From NCBI GenBank assembly GCA_003988855.1, contig QYAI01000195.1, positions 16,630 through 80,629 of the forward strand: a DNA stretch of 64,000 nucleotides, in the 5' to 3' direction. Shown here piece by piece: positions 20,201 to 32,469 of the stretch. Both the position numbers and the translations under genes were made by a program. Numbering within the stretch: position 1 is the stretch's first letter; every line of letters starts with the position of its first letter. The stretch comes from Arachnopeziza araneosa. Lineage: Eukaryota > Ascomycota > Leotiomycetes > Helotiales > Arachnopezizaceae. The notes below the pieces were generated by a model that saw only the letters and a program-made list of their open reading frames with translations, was not told where the DNA came from and searched no databases.

Positions 20201-22220
20201 AGGAACATCCCTGGATGAGAAAAAGTTTAGTGTTTGAGCTGATATCTTGAAACAAGGTCAAATTCTTAGATATATGCGCACCTTTTGCATTGTCAAGCAA
20301 GGTTGAGATAGTACTCTCCCGAATCTCTTTCCACCATGGACGTGTCCGAATATTTCGATCCGATTTGAACTTTTCGTTGAGAAAGTGTCTTAAGTCATCA
20401 GAATTTTTGGCACTGGATACCAAAACTCGATGTATTGGAGCACAAGCGAGGGTAGTAATACTCTCATCAAGCGATGGCTGACCAACAAGTAGGACTTGAA
20501 TCCCAACTGGACCATCGCCCCCAAGCTTATCTAGCTGATCTAGGAACAATCCCCTTTCCTCTACGTCCGCCTCGTCCACTATGAAACATGGGGATTAGCA
20601 AAGACTTTTGAGATGAGTCTAGAGAGAACGAAACCGCTTGCGATTGTACTCACATCCATCGATAACAAGAAATAAATTCGCACGAGTTTCGGTGGTATAC
20701 TGATCAAGGAAGAATCGTTGCCATAAACTCTCAAGGTCAGCATCAGCCAACTTCGGAGCTTCATTTTTAAAATCCACGAGTTCTGCAGCTGCCCGTTTGC
20801 AATACACCTCGTCAGTTTCTGCAATGCGAATGATTGAACTTGCTAGCGCGTTCTTCAAAGATCGTGTGTTTGTTTCCGCATATCTGATGAAGAAGTGAGC
20901 AACAGAGCTCCGTGGTTGGTCGTCAACTCTTCTCCTGAGCTCTTCAATTAGAAGACTTGAAATGTGAGTTTTCCCTGCTCCTGGCGGTCCCGATACCCAT
21001 AACAGCGGCGATCTATTCTCAAGCCAGGAGTCATATTCTGGCTCGTCTAGGATCCATTTTGCTGTACCATGAAGTCTTGCACGAGAAAACTTGGCGAGCT
21101 TTCCTTCGGCACCTGTATTAGTTTCGAAATAGGTGGTTATAGATTCTTTCAACCTTTCGAGGTTATCAGGTTTTTGAACTAATTTTATTGTCAGCTATTG
21201 CACGTCCCAATTATTGACCAAGAGCGAGTGCATGCATGCTTGCCTATGAAGGCTGCACTTACTTGGTTGAAGTTTCTCCGGCAATCCTTCGATGAGTGCC
21301 TTCAGGACCTCCATGTTTGTTTCCGTTTGCTTCCTGTCGGCTTCCACTTTCTCCCTCTCCTCTAGCAGAAGCCGTTCTATCCGTTCGGATATTTTGGCAC
21401 CTCTCAATCCAATATCTATGCCCAATTCGACATTATTATTCATTGTCTGAATGATCTTGAGGATAGTGTTGGAAACAATTCTGGTTTCTTCATCCACAAG
21501 CCCTACCATCTTTTTATACGCTTCGCTCAAGTCGTCGTCCCCACCTCCATGAAGCATATTTGAAAGAAAATGTTCTACAATTGTTAATTAGATGAAAATA
21601 AAGCGCTGGCAATGATGCTTGGTTTGGTGACCTTACTGAAATGCTTCTCCTCGACATACTTAGCAGAGATACCACACAATGTCAAGAAAGCTTCCAAAAT
21701 CTTTACAAGGTGCTCTTGTAGTACCGCCTCCTTTGGAAGGTCATCCTTGAGAATAGATAATCGTGTCATAAATTCTTCCATCTTATCGAAAAATTTCTCA
21801 ACCTTATCGTAATCATCCGCGACCGCGTTTGCCGTCGTAATAAGGTATGACACCACAGTGTAAACCGCTGAGGCTGGAGGGAATGTCTGTTGATGAATGA
21901 GCTTCGCACATCTAATATCCTAACTAAATCAGAAGGATTATTACGGTTGAAGCAGCTCCGGCAAGGAAGTTTGCTATCGAATCCACAGGACCCAAACACT
22001 TCTTAGCTTTGTTTCTGAGCCATGCAATCTTACCGCCGTCATCGCGAAAGAGAGTAAGTTTCTTCTTTTGTTGTTCCCTCAATTGATTGAGGTCATCCAA
22101 ACTTATAAGATTGTCATAGCGAGGCATTTCCTTCAAGTGTGGGAGATTTGGACGACGATTATAGTTATCGAGAGCCTTCTGCCAGAGGACGGCGACGCCG
22201 TCCTGAGCTTGATTTGCCAT
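17214..22220 (-). CDS. STAND/NLR protein: Goodbye-NACHT-helical repeats-zinc finger
   Basis: Signal-transducing NTPase of the fungal NLR class, likely in non-self recognition or programmed cell death. Seven exons (21945-22220, 21637-21886, 21263-21574, 20654-21178, 20282-20578, 19907-20210, 17214-19857) splice cleanly to 1535 residues from the ATG at 22220 (MANQAQDGVAVLWQKALDNY). Residues 1-170 match the Goodbye N-terminal domain (LWQKALDNY, FPPASAVYTVVSYLI, DDYDKVEKFFDKMEEFM). Residues about 200-275 are predicted coiled coil. The NACHT NTPase follows, with Walker A SGPPGAGKTH near 345 and Walker B NLFLVIDGLDEAD near 450. A long helical, TPR-like region spans about 650-1300, then an acidic Glu/Asp-rich linker. 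The C-terminus (1425-1535) has a ZZ-like finger, CTVCSTLC with FCQYC then CEPC. No disabling change was found. Flanking amidase relics and a duplicated 3' end show local rearrangement. Ligand and output are unknown. Confidence 0.88.
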
Positions 22221-23547
22221 TGATCCAAGTCTCAGAAACAAAAATGGACTCGATGAGTTTGACCGTTGTGGATAAACTTATCGAAGAATGCGTAGATCGA
22301 AGTGATAGTCGTAGATGGTTGTCATCAGAATTATAACATGGTGGGAGTCCGGTGCGGGGGATTCAGCTGAGGTTTTTTCAGCCCTGTTCAGCCCCTAACG
22401 GTCCAGTCCGTAATCATGGCCAGTGTGAAATGCAAGCCACCCCATTTCAGCTCAGCTGCGAAACAACACGCACAAACGTTCCAGTGGCCAAACAAAGCCT
22501 ATCCCCACCCCGTCAATCCACAAAATCCCGCCCCAGCCAATACCAGTCACACCTTTAAAAAATCCTTTAGGTTCATTCGTCATCCGCTCTCACTAGCTTG
22601 AAGAAAGGTAACAGAAATTGGCCCTCAATGTTATCTTCATTTCACTCAAAGACAACAGCACAGAGACAGAACCGTCGCCTGTTGAATGGAAATAGTCACG
22701 TGACCTATGTTCAATCTTCTGGGGGTTTTCTATCCTTCAGTGGATTTCTATACTAGCGAGGAGAAAATAATTAACCGAGAAAATATATTACATTTCATAC
22801 AAATGCTGCAAAACCGTCAAGGTTTTTCGCCTCAAAAGCATGCAAGTCAGATCCCAGTCCCTTAAATGCGCATGATCAGTGTAGCTTTCAGAATTGAACA
22901 CTCCACCTCTCAACGTATTCTGCATCCTGAAATATTAACATAAATGACAATGATCTACTATCCTGTAGCTCATCTATTGTAGCAATTCGAACAGAAGTGA
23001 CATTTTTCACTATCGAGCGCTTCCCCAAGCTGATCCCTCGACTCTTGAAGCTTGTTTACCGAGGCCGAAATCCGCAACCGGTTCCCCTTTTCCATCAGGA
23101 ACTGATTGAACCTACTCAAAAGACCCATACTTGCGTTAAGCAGTCTCTTTATTTCATTTAAATGACAGACAGCTCAGTATTAGCTGCTCTAGGGCGAGTG
23201 AAGTTAAGAGACCGACTTAGAGGCTGGAGGCGAGCTATTCATATACGGAGTGTGAGGACAGGCGTTTCGAGTAGACATTTCAGGAGTCCAAATTGACCCT
23301 TAGAAATAGAGATTAGGTATAAGAATTTTACGCATGGGTTTAAGCTTTCAATTCCAATCGAAGCCAGCAATTATGGAGAACGAGATCTAGCGCATCAAAA
23401 ACCATCCCACAAAAGCATTTTTAGCTTATCCAGTCGACATACCGCCCGCTACCATTTTGGGTATGAGGGGCAAAATCCGATCGACGTCGCGACATGTAGG
23501 TAGCGTCTTAAAATCTCCAAGGCCGAATACTGACTGCCGGAATAGTA
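22221..23547. other. AT-rich gene-poor stretch
   Basis: Promoter of the NLR gene in the first few hundred bases, then A/T-rich sequence dense in stops in all frames. No transposon ends or coding region could be identified. Confidence 0.45.
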
Positions 23548-24128
23548 TCGGGGCAGGCGGGCACTTGGAAGCTGCTAGATGAAGTCAAAATTTTGGGCTT
23601 GAAAACGATTGAAAACCTCATCAAATTCAACTTGGACCATCAGCAAGAGAAATTGCCTAAGGGTAGGTACCACGCTCTATCGAGGCAGCAATATACTAGC
23701 CGAAAGCTCTAACCCCCACCCGGATCAGAACCAGCTGCTGAAATCTTTGCGGATCCTCCATCACAAGCGACATATGAGGCTGTCAAGGAGCGGATCGAGG
23801 CAGTGTCCAAAGACAATTGCATAGACAAATTGTTCCGCGAGCAGAACTTGAATATACTTATGGTGTCCATATCTGCTGCATCCGGTATGGTTCAACAATT
23901 TATTCAGTTTGATCGCAAGCTGGGTCTAACCAGCATACAGGCTATCCAATCGCGACGATGCCGGCTAGAGTCATCCCCGTAGATGAAAGACCGTATGGGT
24001 TCGGTATAATGGCTCAGGCTGGCAGAGAGGACCTGATGTTTCAATTCATGAGTGCCTTCGAAGCTCCCTTTCCACCAAGTGCTGTACCATCTCGTGTACA
24101 CGACGATGGTCCTAACCGACAACTTTGA
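23548..24128 (+). pseudogene. Amidase C-terminal fragment
   Basis: A second amidase relic, opposite in strand to the first. With two introns (donor GGTAGGT near 23661, acceptor ATCAG near 23728, and a second ending CATACAG near 23940) it reads TIENLIKFNLDHQQEKLPK, PAAEIFADPPSQATYEAVKE, then SGYPIATMPARVIPVDERP, GFGIMAQAGREDLMFQ and a TGA stop at 24126-24128. This corresponds to the last third of fungal amidases. The whole catalytic core (Lys, cis-Ser, Ser) is absent and upstream sequence gives no further match, so this is a fragment. It differs in sequence from the relic at 14820-16351, so it is not a simple duplicate of it. Confidence 0.65.
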
Positions 24129-25315
24129 GAGTTTCCAGTAGAATGATGCTCTGCCGGTATGACTCAATTAAATTCTGAGAATGAGAGCTGTATTCACTCA
24201 AGAGCCTATCTGAGGTATAGTCGCTTAAAAAAGCAAGTTGACAGCGATTGCAGTTGTTTTGCATGCAACAGGCTAGATACCCAATAAGTGAAACATGTAG
24301 CAGTCAGTCTTGACACCGGCCGTATGTCAGGCTATGACAAATAATCCTGTTTGATCTTACGCGCTGCTGATATCGACTTGTTCAACCGACTCAGACCTTT
24401 TACTTCTATCAGAAGAATGTAGTTCAACTCGCAATGCTCTATATACTTAGCCTCTTATTTTTTGTTGTTAGATTTTCTTTCTAAAATCTGTCGTATTTAT
24501 GAGTCAAGATTTTATCTAGCGGTATTTTTTGGCGGTGATTTAACTAGACGCTTATACAAACGGCACAGCTTCAATTTGCGAAGGCCGTCGGAACCGCAGC
24601 GATGCTTGTTCTGCTTACCCCGGGTCTCTCGTCACTCCTCATCCACAGGAATGTTATCGCCCCTCACAAGCTAGACATTAGTATTTTGAGATGGAGGAGG
24701 TAGCAGTTGAATGATACCTGACTACTTGGAGACCATCTGTAAGACATGGTATTTTAATTCTACTCAATTTATTAGATCCTATCAAGTAGGACATCTTAGT
24801 GTTCTTTATACATTTCTTCACTGCAATGATAAAGCTATCTCTTTAAACGGAACTCTGATTACTATAAGTAGCAGGCCGAAGCGCAATATAATCTACTTTG
24901 ATAGGACTCCTATCCAAGTTTGAATCTATCGGAACCTCTTTGGGTTCCAGGAATAATCGCCAAGACTCGAAAAACTTGGCAGAATGTATACTTAGCTAAC
25001 GTGTAGTCTTGTTAACTCAAAAGGTACTTTTCAGGTTGCTCAAGGGCCGCTCCGGGGACGATTGAAGAATTAAAATTATCTGTGCCTAGGTTTCGGGATA
25101 CGTTTTTACTTGCAGGCTATGAGATTTTTTCAATAAGAGTATAAATTGCTCGACAAAAACTCATTTTTGATTGTCAACAAATCTTTAGTGCATCAATCTC
25201 TCCAAACTAACCTCAGCAAGCCATTTTCCAAAGCACCGTGACTAAATATAATTTATAATTTACATTAAACTCAAGGAACCCTAGCCACAAAGTAGATGCT
25301 TGTTACCCCATTACT
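24129..25315. other. AT-rich gene-poor stretch
   Basis: No gene is supported. Short frames at 24462-24674 and 24711-24923 (+) have no recognisable features. Base composition is strongly A/T, in keeping with decayed repeats, but no terminal repeats were identified. Confidence 0.45.
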
Positions 25316-25867
25316 TTAATCAGAGGAATTTGGAGTTGGTAAACTGGCAGCTGTAACCGAGGCAATACCGCTCGATGGTATCGCGGTTGAATTTTGCGGA
25401 ATAGAGGTGTTGTATGGGGCACAAACGATACCAAATAACGACTCGTAATCTATGAGATTATTAGTCCGCTCTATCAATCATGGAGGAACCTTTTCTTCAA
25501 GTCCACCAATTATTCGTCCTTGGATGACAGAAAGTAGAAATAAAATGCCACTCACAGAACAAGCTTTGAACTGCATCTGTACAATTGCTTTTATGCAATA
25601 CGCATGGGATAACATTGGTCAGAATCGTGTTCTTTTGTTGGCAGTGGCATGGTATATCAGTAGAAGTGCATGTTGTTGCACCGATGGCTTTCACGTCGCA
25701 AGGTAGCTGGCCGGTAGTTAGCACAGAGTGTACTGGTAAAGCTTTGCAAGCAAGAGGATAGATCAACATACCACACAGGCCGGAATAAGTGAAGCCTCGG
25801 GTCCTGTCTGCGCTACGATAGTAGCGGCGAGGTTGAGAACACAAATGGATACTGTTAGGAGATACAT
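25316..25867 (-). CDS. CFEM-domain small secreted protein
   Basis: Secreted cysteine-rich protein of 126 residues; exons 25772-25867, 25556-25706 and 25316-25449. It begins with a signal peptide (MYLLTVSICVLNLAATIVAQ). The CFEM domain follows with eight cysteines in the family spacing: PACVLPC, then ATTCTSTDIPCHCQQ (the aspartate before CxC is the conserved haem-ligand position), NVIPCVLHKSNC, and FGIVCAPYN as the eighth. CFEM proteins bind haem or act at the cell surface, and several are effectors in plant or animal interactions. The C-terminus is a short Ser/Thr/Pro tail without a hydrophobic GPI signal, so this one should be freely secreted. Splicing is essential: the unspliced frames lose the signal peptide and the last cysteine. 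Function beyond the fold is unknown. Confidence 0.88.
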
Positions 25868-27303
25868 GGCGGATCTTGCAGCGTGGAATTGGTGGAGGAT
25901 GATACGTGCGGTGCGGGCTCCGCGACATATAAATAGAGAAGTGCTGGTATTTATCCAAGTCAAATAAACATTCGGATATATTGGATCGTTCCGGACGCCA
26001 ATAGCATTCGTCGTTGGGGCTCGTCAAGGGCACAAACCTAGTCGATTAACTACGTGTGTAATTCCTTCCCGCGTTTCTCAACCTCATCTCACCTTGTACT
26101 CACCCGCACTGACCTCTGTCGTACATTGCCTTGCGTTCCAGTGCCCCGGAACAAGAAGACGCCTCTAGGAGAAAAGAAAAACTTTTAACCGGGGAGATTG
26201 CGTGAGTGGCCCGTTAATTGTTTTTCTAAATATATAAAAATGGCTCTTAATACTACGGAGATATATCCTCCCCTGGAATCGGCGGCGCAACAACTTCAAT
26301 ACTGTTGGTACAATAATCACGTGCCACGCACGAGAGCCTAGTTAGGCAGCCAGAACTCCATAAGGGTTCTCCAGCTGCCTCCATCCTTCTTTCTAATACA
26401 AGCCAACTTAACCCACCGATACAGACCCCTCCACAACGAGGAGTCCAGTATCCAGGGTAAACCGGCCAATATGAATAACCTAGGTTTATCGTGAACCGAC
26501 AAATACTGACAGCATAATGAATATATCCATTCTCACCCTTCTACGATCCTAGTCCCTTTTCTTTAACTACCCTGAGACTTTTAGCGGCCACATCCGTGAT
26601 GGGTGGTGCGGGATACTTGACAGTATTAAAGTGAGCTTCAAAAATTGCTGGCGTCGAGATCAACTCCCTATTATCAGAATCCTCTTCAATTCTTAAATTC
26701 ATATACAATGACGATTCTCTGTTATTTTTGTGCAAAAATCTCCACAGCGGTAAAACCTCCCTTGATCTCCATGACACTGAAATCTTTATCGCCTCCAGCC
26801 AGAAGTCCATTTCAGAATTCCCAGAAAGTCTTTACAGTCTCCAGTTTGCTATCGCACAATTGCCCCAAGTATTATTCTTTCTTGCTTATTGAGAATAGGG
26901 AAATGGTTTGGGAGAGGATCTAACAACCATTGGTATAATGGCAAGCCAACTTCGGCTCGTCAAATAAATCTCGTGGACGGTCTGGTTTTATCACGAGCCC
27001 TAGAGATCGTGAGAAAATATCTTGTGCAACTTAAACACAGATTCGTTTTCACAAATTTGCAGATGGTGATGATGCTTAGATTCAAGACTAGTTATTGCTG
27101 CTACGAGGAGAAGTATCGTTGACATAAAATGAAATAGCTTGATGATCAGTCTACTTGAGTTTATTCGAGATAGAATCTCATAAATCGTGAACAAGGTAAA
27201 TCAAAGACAGTTTGTTCCCAAATAATCGTGTCTAATAAAGGTTGAATAATTTCTACCTGAATATCTAGACCTAGTTATCTTGAACTGTCCTCAGTTAAAC
27301 CAC
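25868..27303. other. Gene-poor stretch
   Basis: Holds the CFEM promoter and the 3' flank of the ABC transporter. An ATG frame at 26541-26810 (minus, begins MDFWLEAIKISVSW, 89 residues) looks somewhat protein-like but has no domain I recognise. A/T-rich elsewhere. Confidence 0.4.
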
Positions 27304-30300
27304 TCAAACATGACTCGTACCAGCCCCCACAACGCCCTTTTCCCTAGCAACATTCATGAAAACTTCCTCGAGTGTGGGTCCCGTAACCGTATAATCAGTA
27401 ATGACCCTCACCCTCTGTTCTCTTACTGCGGAACTTCCACCTGCTCCCCCAGCTGCCCCTCCCTCCTCCTCTTCAACAAATTCACCCTTTAATCCCTCCA
27501 TAGCTTTCATGATGGCCCCCAACTCCCTCTTCTCATGTGGAAGACAGAAGCCAATCTGCCCGTGACTATCCATGTAATCTCGCACCTTCCCGTCAAACGC
27601 TTCCCTAATCCTCAACTCCACGTCCTCGGCCGAAATCTCAGGTACTCTCACAGCACGGATACTAAATGCGCCACCATATTGAGTTTGTAGTTGTGACAAT
27701 GAGCCTGTGGCAAGCATGCGAGTTCCCATGATAGCCACATTTGTAGCCAATGCTTCAGCTTCTTCCATGGAGTGCGTGGTGAGCAGAATAGCGCGATTGG
27801 CAGAGATGGACTGCAGTGCTTTCCAGAGGATACGTTTGGCGCCTGCATCTTGACCTGTGGATGGTTCATCGAGAAGAAGGATGCGTGGGTTGCCGAGGAG
27901 CGCAATGGCGACGGAAAGTTTTCGCCTGGTGCCGCCAGACAGATCTTTGACTGAGACAGATTCAAAGATGGTGATGTTGAGAGCACGGAGGACTTTATCC
28001 ACATTTCCGGTAATGTTCTTCAGTCCTTTAACCGTGGCGTAGAAAGCGAGGGTTTGACGGACTGTGAGATTGTCGATTGCGTCGTCTTGAGGACACTAGA
28101 AATTTGGAGTCAGCATTAAGATTGCAAGAACGAAGTGCAACACAAGAACGGCAGATACCACTGTGTGAAAGAAAGGAGATCATAAACAGCGCAGGGCAGG
28201 GATACTTACTACACCCATGTGTAGACGGGCTTTTTGCGGCTGTGAGAGGACAGAAATGCCATCGAGATGGATAGAGCCGAAGTCAGGTTTAAGCTCGCCA
28301 CGGATCATATTTATGACAGTCGTTTTGCCAGCACCATTTCCTCCCAACAGAGCGAGGGTCTGATTAGAATTAATATTGAAAGAGACATTCTCGACAGCGA
28401 ATAGAGGACCAAAATGTTTCGAAATACGTGAGACATTCAGAATCTCGTCAGAGATAATACCTGGTGGTCTAGAGGTCTTCTCTGTTTGAGCTGCGGCCTC
28501 TGCAGCCACTGCTCGCTCGCCTTCAACAATGTAGTGGAGTCTAGCTGGAACACCACGATGTGTGACATGATTTCTCCACCAGTCTGCACTTCCGTATTCA
28601 TAGATCGTAAGGATGCAGATCAAGAATATGATTTGTATCAGCAAGTTTGCGTACACAGAGCCGTATCGAACATAAGCAAACGGGTTGGAAGTATTCGCAT
28701 CGCCATATTTTCCGCACAGGATTTCGAAACTATTCCCAGCCAAAAAAAGTGCTCTGGCGAGATTTGCTCCAGGAGAGGAAAGACCCATACCATATTGGAG
28801 GTATGAGTATGTTTGGTGTAAGGTGTTTTTATCTCCAAAAGATTGGTTCATGACATATGCTACTATGTAAAGAATAACCAGCAACACATGTATGCCAGCA
28901 GCGATTGCGAATGCTGCTTTCTTCGTAAAAAGAGAGAGCATATATACGCCAAGATATGTAGCTATTCCAAAAAGAATGAATGTTCCTAGGATATAGGCAC
29001 TCTCGTACCACAATTTTGAGAGGGGGCCGGCGAAGAGTAAACCCCAGACAAAGATGGACTGGATGAGAATAAATTGAAGGTCGAACAATAAGTAAGCGAA
29101 CCAAAGTGCAAACGGAGAAACGCCATTGCAATATTGCAAAGCTCGAACTCGATTGTTCTTCTCAAAGGATGGATAAATAACAGCGATGGAAGTGGCAGCA
29201 ATAAAACCCAATGTAATTAAAATTGCAATCGGAAGAGCACGAAGATCGACTGTATTCTGTGCGTGAGCCATATATCTTAGCTGAGGGGTGACTAGCTGAG
29301 AGTGGCCTGTAGAGTTTGCAATACGATTGGTGAGAAGACTGAAGCCAGCCATATTCACGCTACTTTTATAAGCTGAGGTGTAATAAAACAAAGTGGCTGT
29401 CTCTGGAGTTGGGGCAAATAGGCCAAATCCTGAAAACCCGCTCGAGTATTGAGTGATGGCTGTGACCATATCGTTTGTACTATTTACGAAAGTTGGCAAT
29501 TCTGTAATGTTGGTCACAGGCTCGCTTGAATATGAATACGTATCAATCATGATAATGGGATTAACCGTGAAGTTGTATAGAGCATCCTGGGTTGCTCCAG
29601 AGAACTCGGACTGCGGTCCAAGGAAAACTGGAGGCGCATCCCCGTAAAGATAGATGGGATCCAAGTATGAAGGAGAGAGTGGCGCAAAGATAGGGTTTCC
29701 ATCTGCGTCGACTGTTTCTCCGAAAGTCGCATTCTTGAGAATGATTTCATTCATCGCGCAGGTTTGCAATGGCTTGAATCGATACATGAATTTGACGAGG
29801 GCGCATGAAATGACAATCGGAATAATGATATTAATGCCGTACGAGATCCAGCCGCTTTTCTGAGTGAGGAGGATATACCGTTTGCGGAAGAGAGCAGCAA
29901 TTTGTCTTGTGATACCAATAGAATGGCCTACGTCGAGATCGATGTCCTGAGCCATTTCGTTTTCAAGGGCGAAGATCTTCTCGTCAATGGCAGTGGTAGT
30001 TTCTTCCTCGCCAACAATACCATCGCCGCCATTGTCGTGGATCGCGGTATCAGATGTAACTTTCAGGAAGACTTGCTCCAATGTTGGAAAGACAATGTTG
30101 TAAGTATCCTCTTCAGATAGAGCTTCAAGCTCAAGGATTTTACTTGTTGCTTGTGCAGAGTTTGAAGTTCGCCAGACCATGTTGTTTCCATCTTCATCAG
30201 ACTCACTTCTGATGATATAATCATCTCCGAATCGAGCTTTCAAAGAAGTCCCGGGGCCTTCGCACACGAGCTTTCCTTTGTATACAATGGCAATATGGTC

Positions 30301-32469
30301 AGCGAGGACATCAGCCTGACGATAAGTTAGTATTATAAAGAATATTATCCCTTCAACTCACCTCATCCAAGAAGTGGGTCGTAATCAGGCAAGTACGGCG
30401 AGAATGGCCTCTTTGAATGATGTCCCAAATATTCCTTCGAGACAAAGGATCCTAGATAGATTAGCTCCATCGCCGATTTTAGATGCTGAGTACATACAAG
30501 GCCACTTGATGCTTCATCAATACAGCACACCTTTGATCCTCCAACGAATGCAATTGCAAGTTGGAGTTTTCTCATTTGTCCACCACTTAAAGTTTTGGCG
30601 CGCGCGTCGCTTTTCTCGACAAGATCACACTCTGCAAGTATATCATCATCATCTTTCATCTGATCTTCGAAAGCTGCAGTCTTAAGTCGCCTCCATATTT
30701 TGACATGTTCTTGAACTGTGAGGTTTTCCCAAAACACCTAGTGCAGTTAGTATGAATCGAAATGGGTAGAGAGGTAGGTTGCTAACATTATTTTGCGGAC
30801 AGATACCGAAGATTTGGCCAGCTTCATTGAGCTCGAGATGAGATCCTGGATCCATGCTTGTCATTCCAGCAACACACTTCAGTGTGGTTGTTTTTCCACC
30901 GCCATTGGGTCCAAGCAAGAAAGTAACTGACCCTTTCTTGACTTCCAAATCGAGATGGTCCACAGCATGTACTGTCTGTCCCTTCCTCATAAAAGGCCAG
31001 TACCATGGTCTCTTGCCATAATACGTTTTGGAGAGTCCTGTGCATCGAAGAGCGACATCGCTATCGGCTTCAATCTTGTCAAAGTCTCGTCTGACTCCCC
31101 ACAGTAGGCGCTCAACAGCGTAGGCTCCAGCGGTATACACAACAATCTGCACGATAAAGAATATCACGTAGAGATAACCATTCATCAGTTGGATTTTCGG
31201 GCTATACGGTTGCGGTGAGAAGAATTCTGGGCCAGCACGGAGCGTAAATCTTTTCAACATCCACTCTCTAAGGGCAACATCTGCAATGAAATTGGCCCAG
31301 CAGACAGGTGGAAAAATCAAAGATAATGCGGTAACCTGTGACGTAGTGTCGACCGAACTCAAGAGCGCAGCAAGTGCAACTAAGGCCAGTGCAAATACTA
31401 GTGTCGATGAATAGAGACCTGCTAATTGAGCTTTGCCGAAGAAAGATGCAAGAAAGTGTGACGAGGCGACGATAGAAGCCAGAGCCAAGAGGGTAACAAA
31501 CAAGAAAAGAATGTCCGATGTCCGGCGGAAGAGGACCTGGGTCAAAATGATCGAACTCGCTAGGACACCGGGAAAGTAAACAGCATAGAATGAGATCAGG
31601 TTAGCCAATATTCTTGGCGTGGCTGTGACATTCTGCGCAGCCATCAACTCTGACATTGAGGTTTCTCTTTCGGTTGCCACAAATACAGCAAGATGGTAGA
31701 CAACGCCGATCAAAATGAGAATGAAGATAGGTGCAACAAACGACGCAATAAGGGACAGCCAGTAAGGTCCATTCGTTGCGGGCGCATTGGGATCATTGTA
31801 TGTAGCACCCGGGCCAAAATAGCCAGTAAAAGGCTGGACGGATGGCTTTGCAACGGTCGAAAAGTTGCCGATAACGGACTCTATGGCCCATTGTAACGGG
31901 AAGATTTTATTGCTAACGAGCGAATCGTCTGTTCGAAAGAATCCTTGACCGCCATCGTCGTTGTCATCGCCGTTGAGGGCAATATAATATTCCACGTTGG
32001 TGCTGTTAACTGAGGCGAAAATGATGGCGGCGTAGCAGTCACTTGCTCCTTGAGTAGATTGTTTGCAGAGATCGAAGAGGTCGTTCGGGTCATTCGTGGA
32101 CTGGATCTCTAACTTCTGAGAAGTTGATTGAGAATGAATGCTTTTGATAATTGGATCGATGGTTTCATTTGATGCTCCATTTCGGACAAAGACGAGTTTC
32201 CAACGATCTGCTTTTTGCATTGCACCATCAAGAGTACCGACAGGGTATGAGGACGTAGAGATTCCATTGTTGGTCGAATCCCAAGACGAGGAAGTCAGGT
32301 TGAGACTTCTCAGGACGGAGAAGATGACCGCTACTGCAATTGGGAACAAGAGTGCCCGACAGATCAGTGAGACGGGTGCTTTGTAAAATATGAGGAAGTT
32401 CTTGTGCAAAAGAGCAATGGTTTGGAGGTATATGCGCCGCCATTTCGGGCGTTGGGCTGAAGACGACAT
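27304..32469 (-). CDS. Full-size ABCA-type ABC transporter
   Basis: ATP-driven transporter with two TM-NBD halves, 1636 residues, from exons 30787-32469, 30498-30737, 30362-30451, 28210-30315 and 27304-28095. The forward order is TMD1, NBD1, TMD2, NBD2, as in ABCA lipid transporters and unlike PDR pumps. TMD1 begins with a helix after LLHKNFLIFYK, then a large luminal loop with N-glycosylation sites, then the remaining helices. NBD1 has Walker A LGPNGGGKTTT, signature LSGGQMRKLQ and Walker B VCCIDEASSGLDP. NBD2 has Walker A LGGNGAGKTT, signature LSGGTRRKLS and Walker B ILLLDEPSTGQD. Both sites look catalytically complete. ABCA proteins are rare in fungi compared with ABCB, C and G. Substrate is probably a lipid or lipid-like compound; whether it serves either metabolite locus nearby is unknown. 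Confidence 0.95.

Noticed and set aside
22300..25300. Search for transposon ends or CRISPR-like arrays in the A/T-rich stretch
   Set aside because: No terminal inverted or long direct repeats, transposase motifs or regularly spaced repeats could be found by eye.
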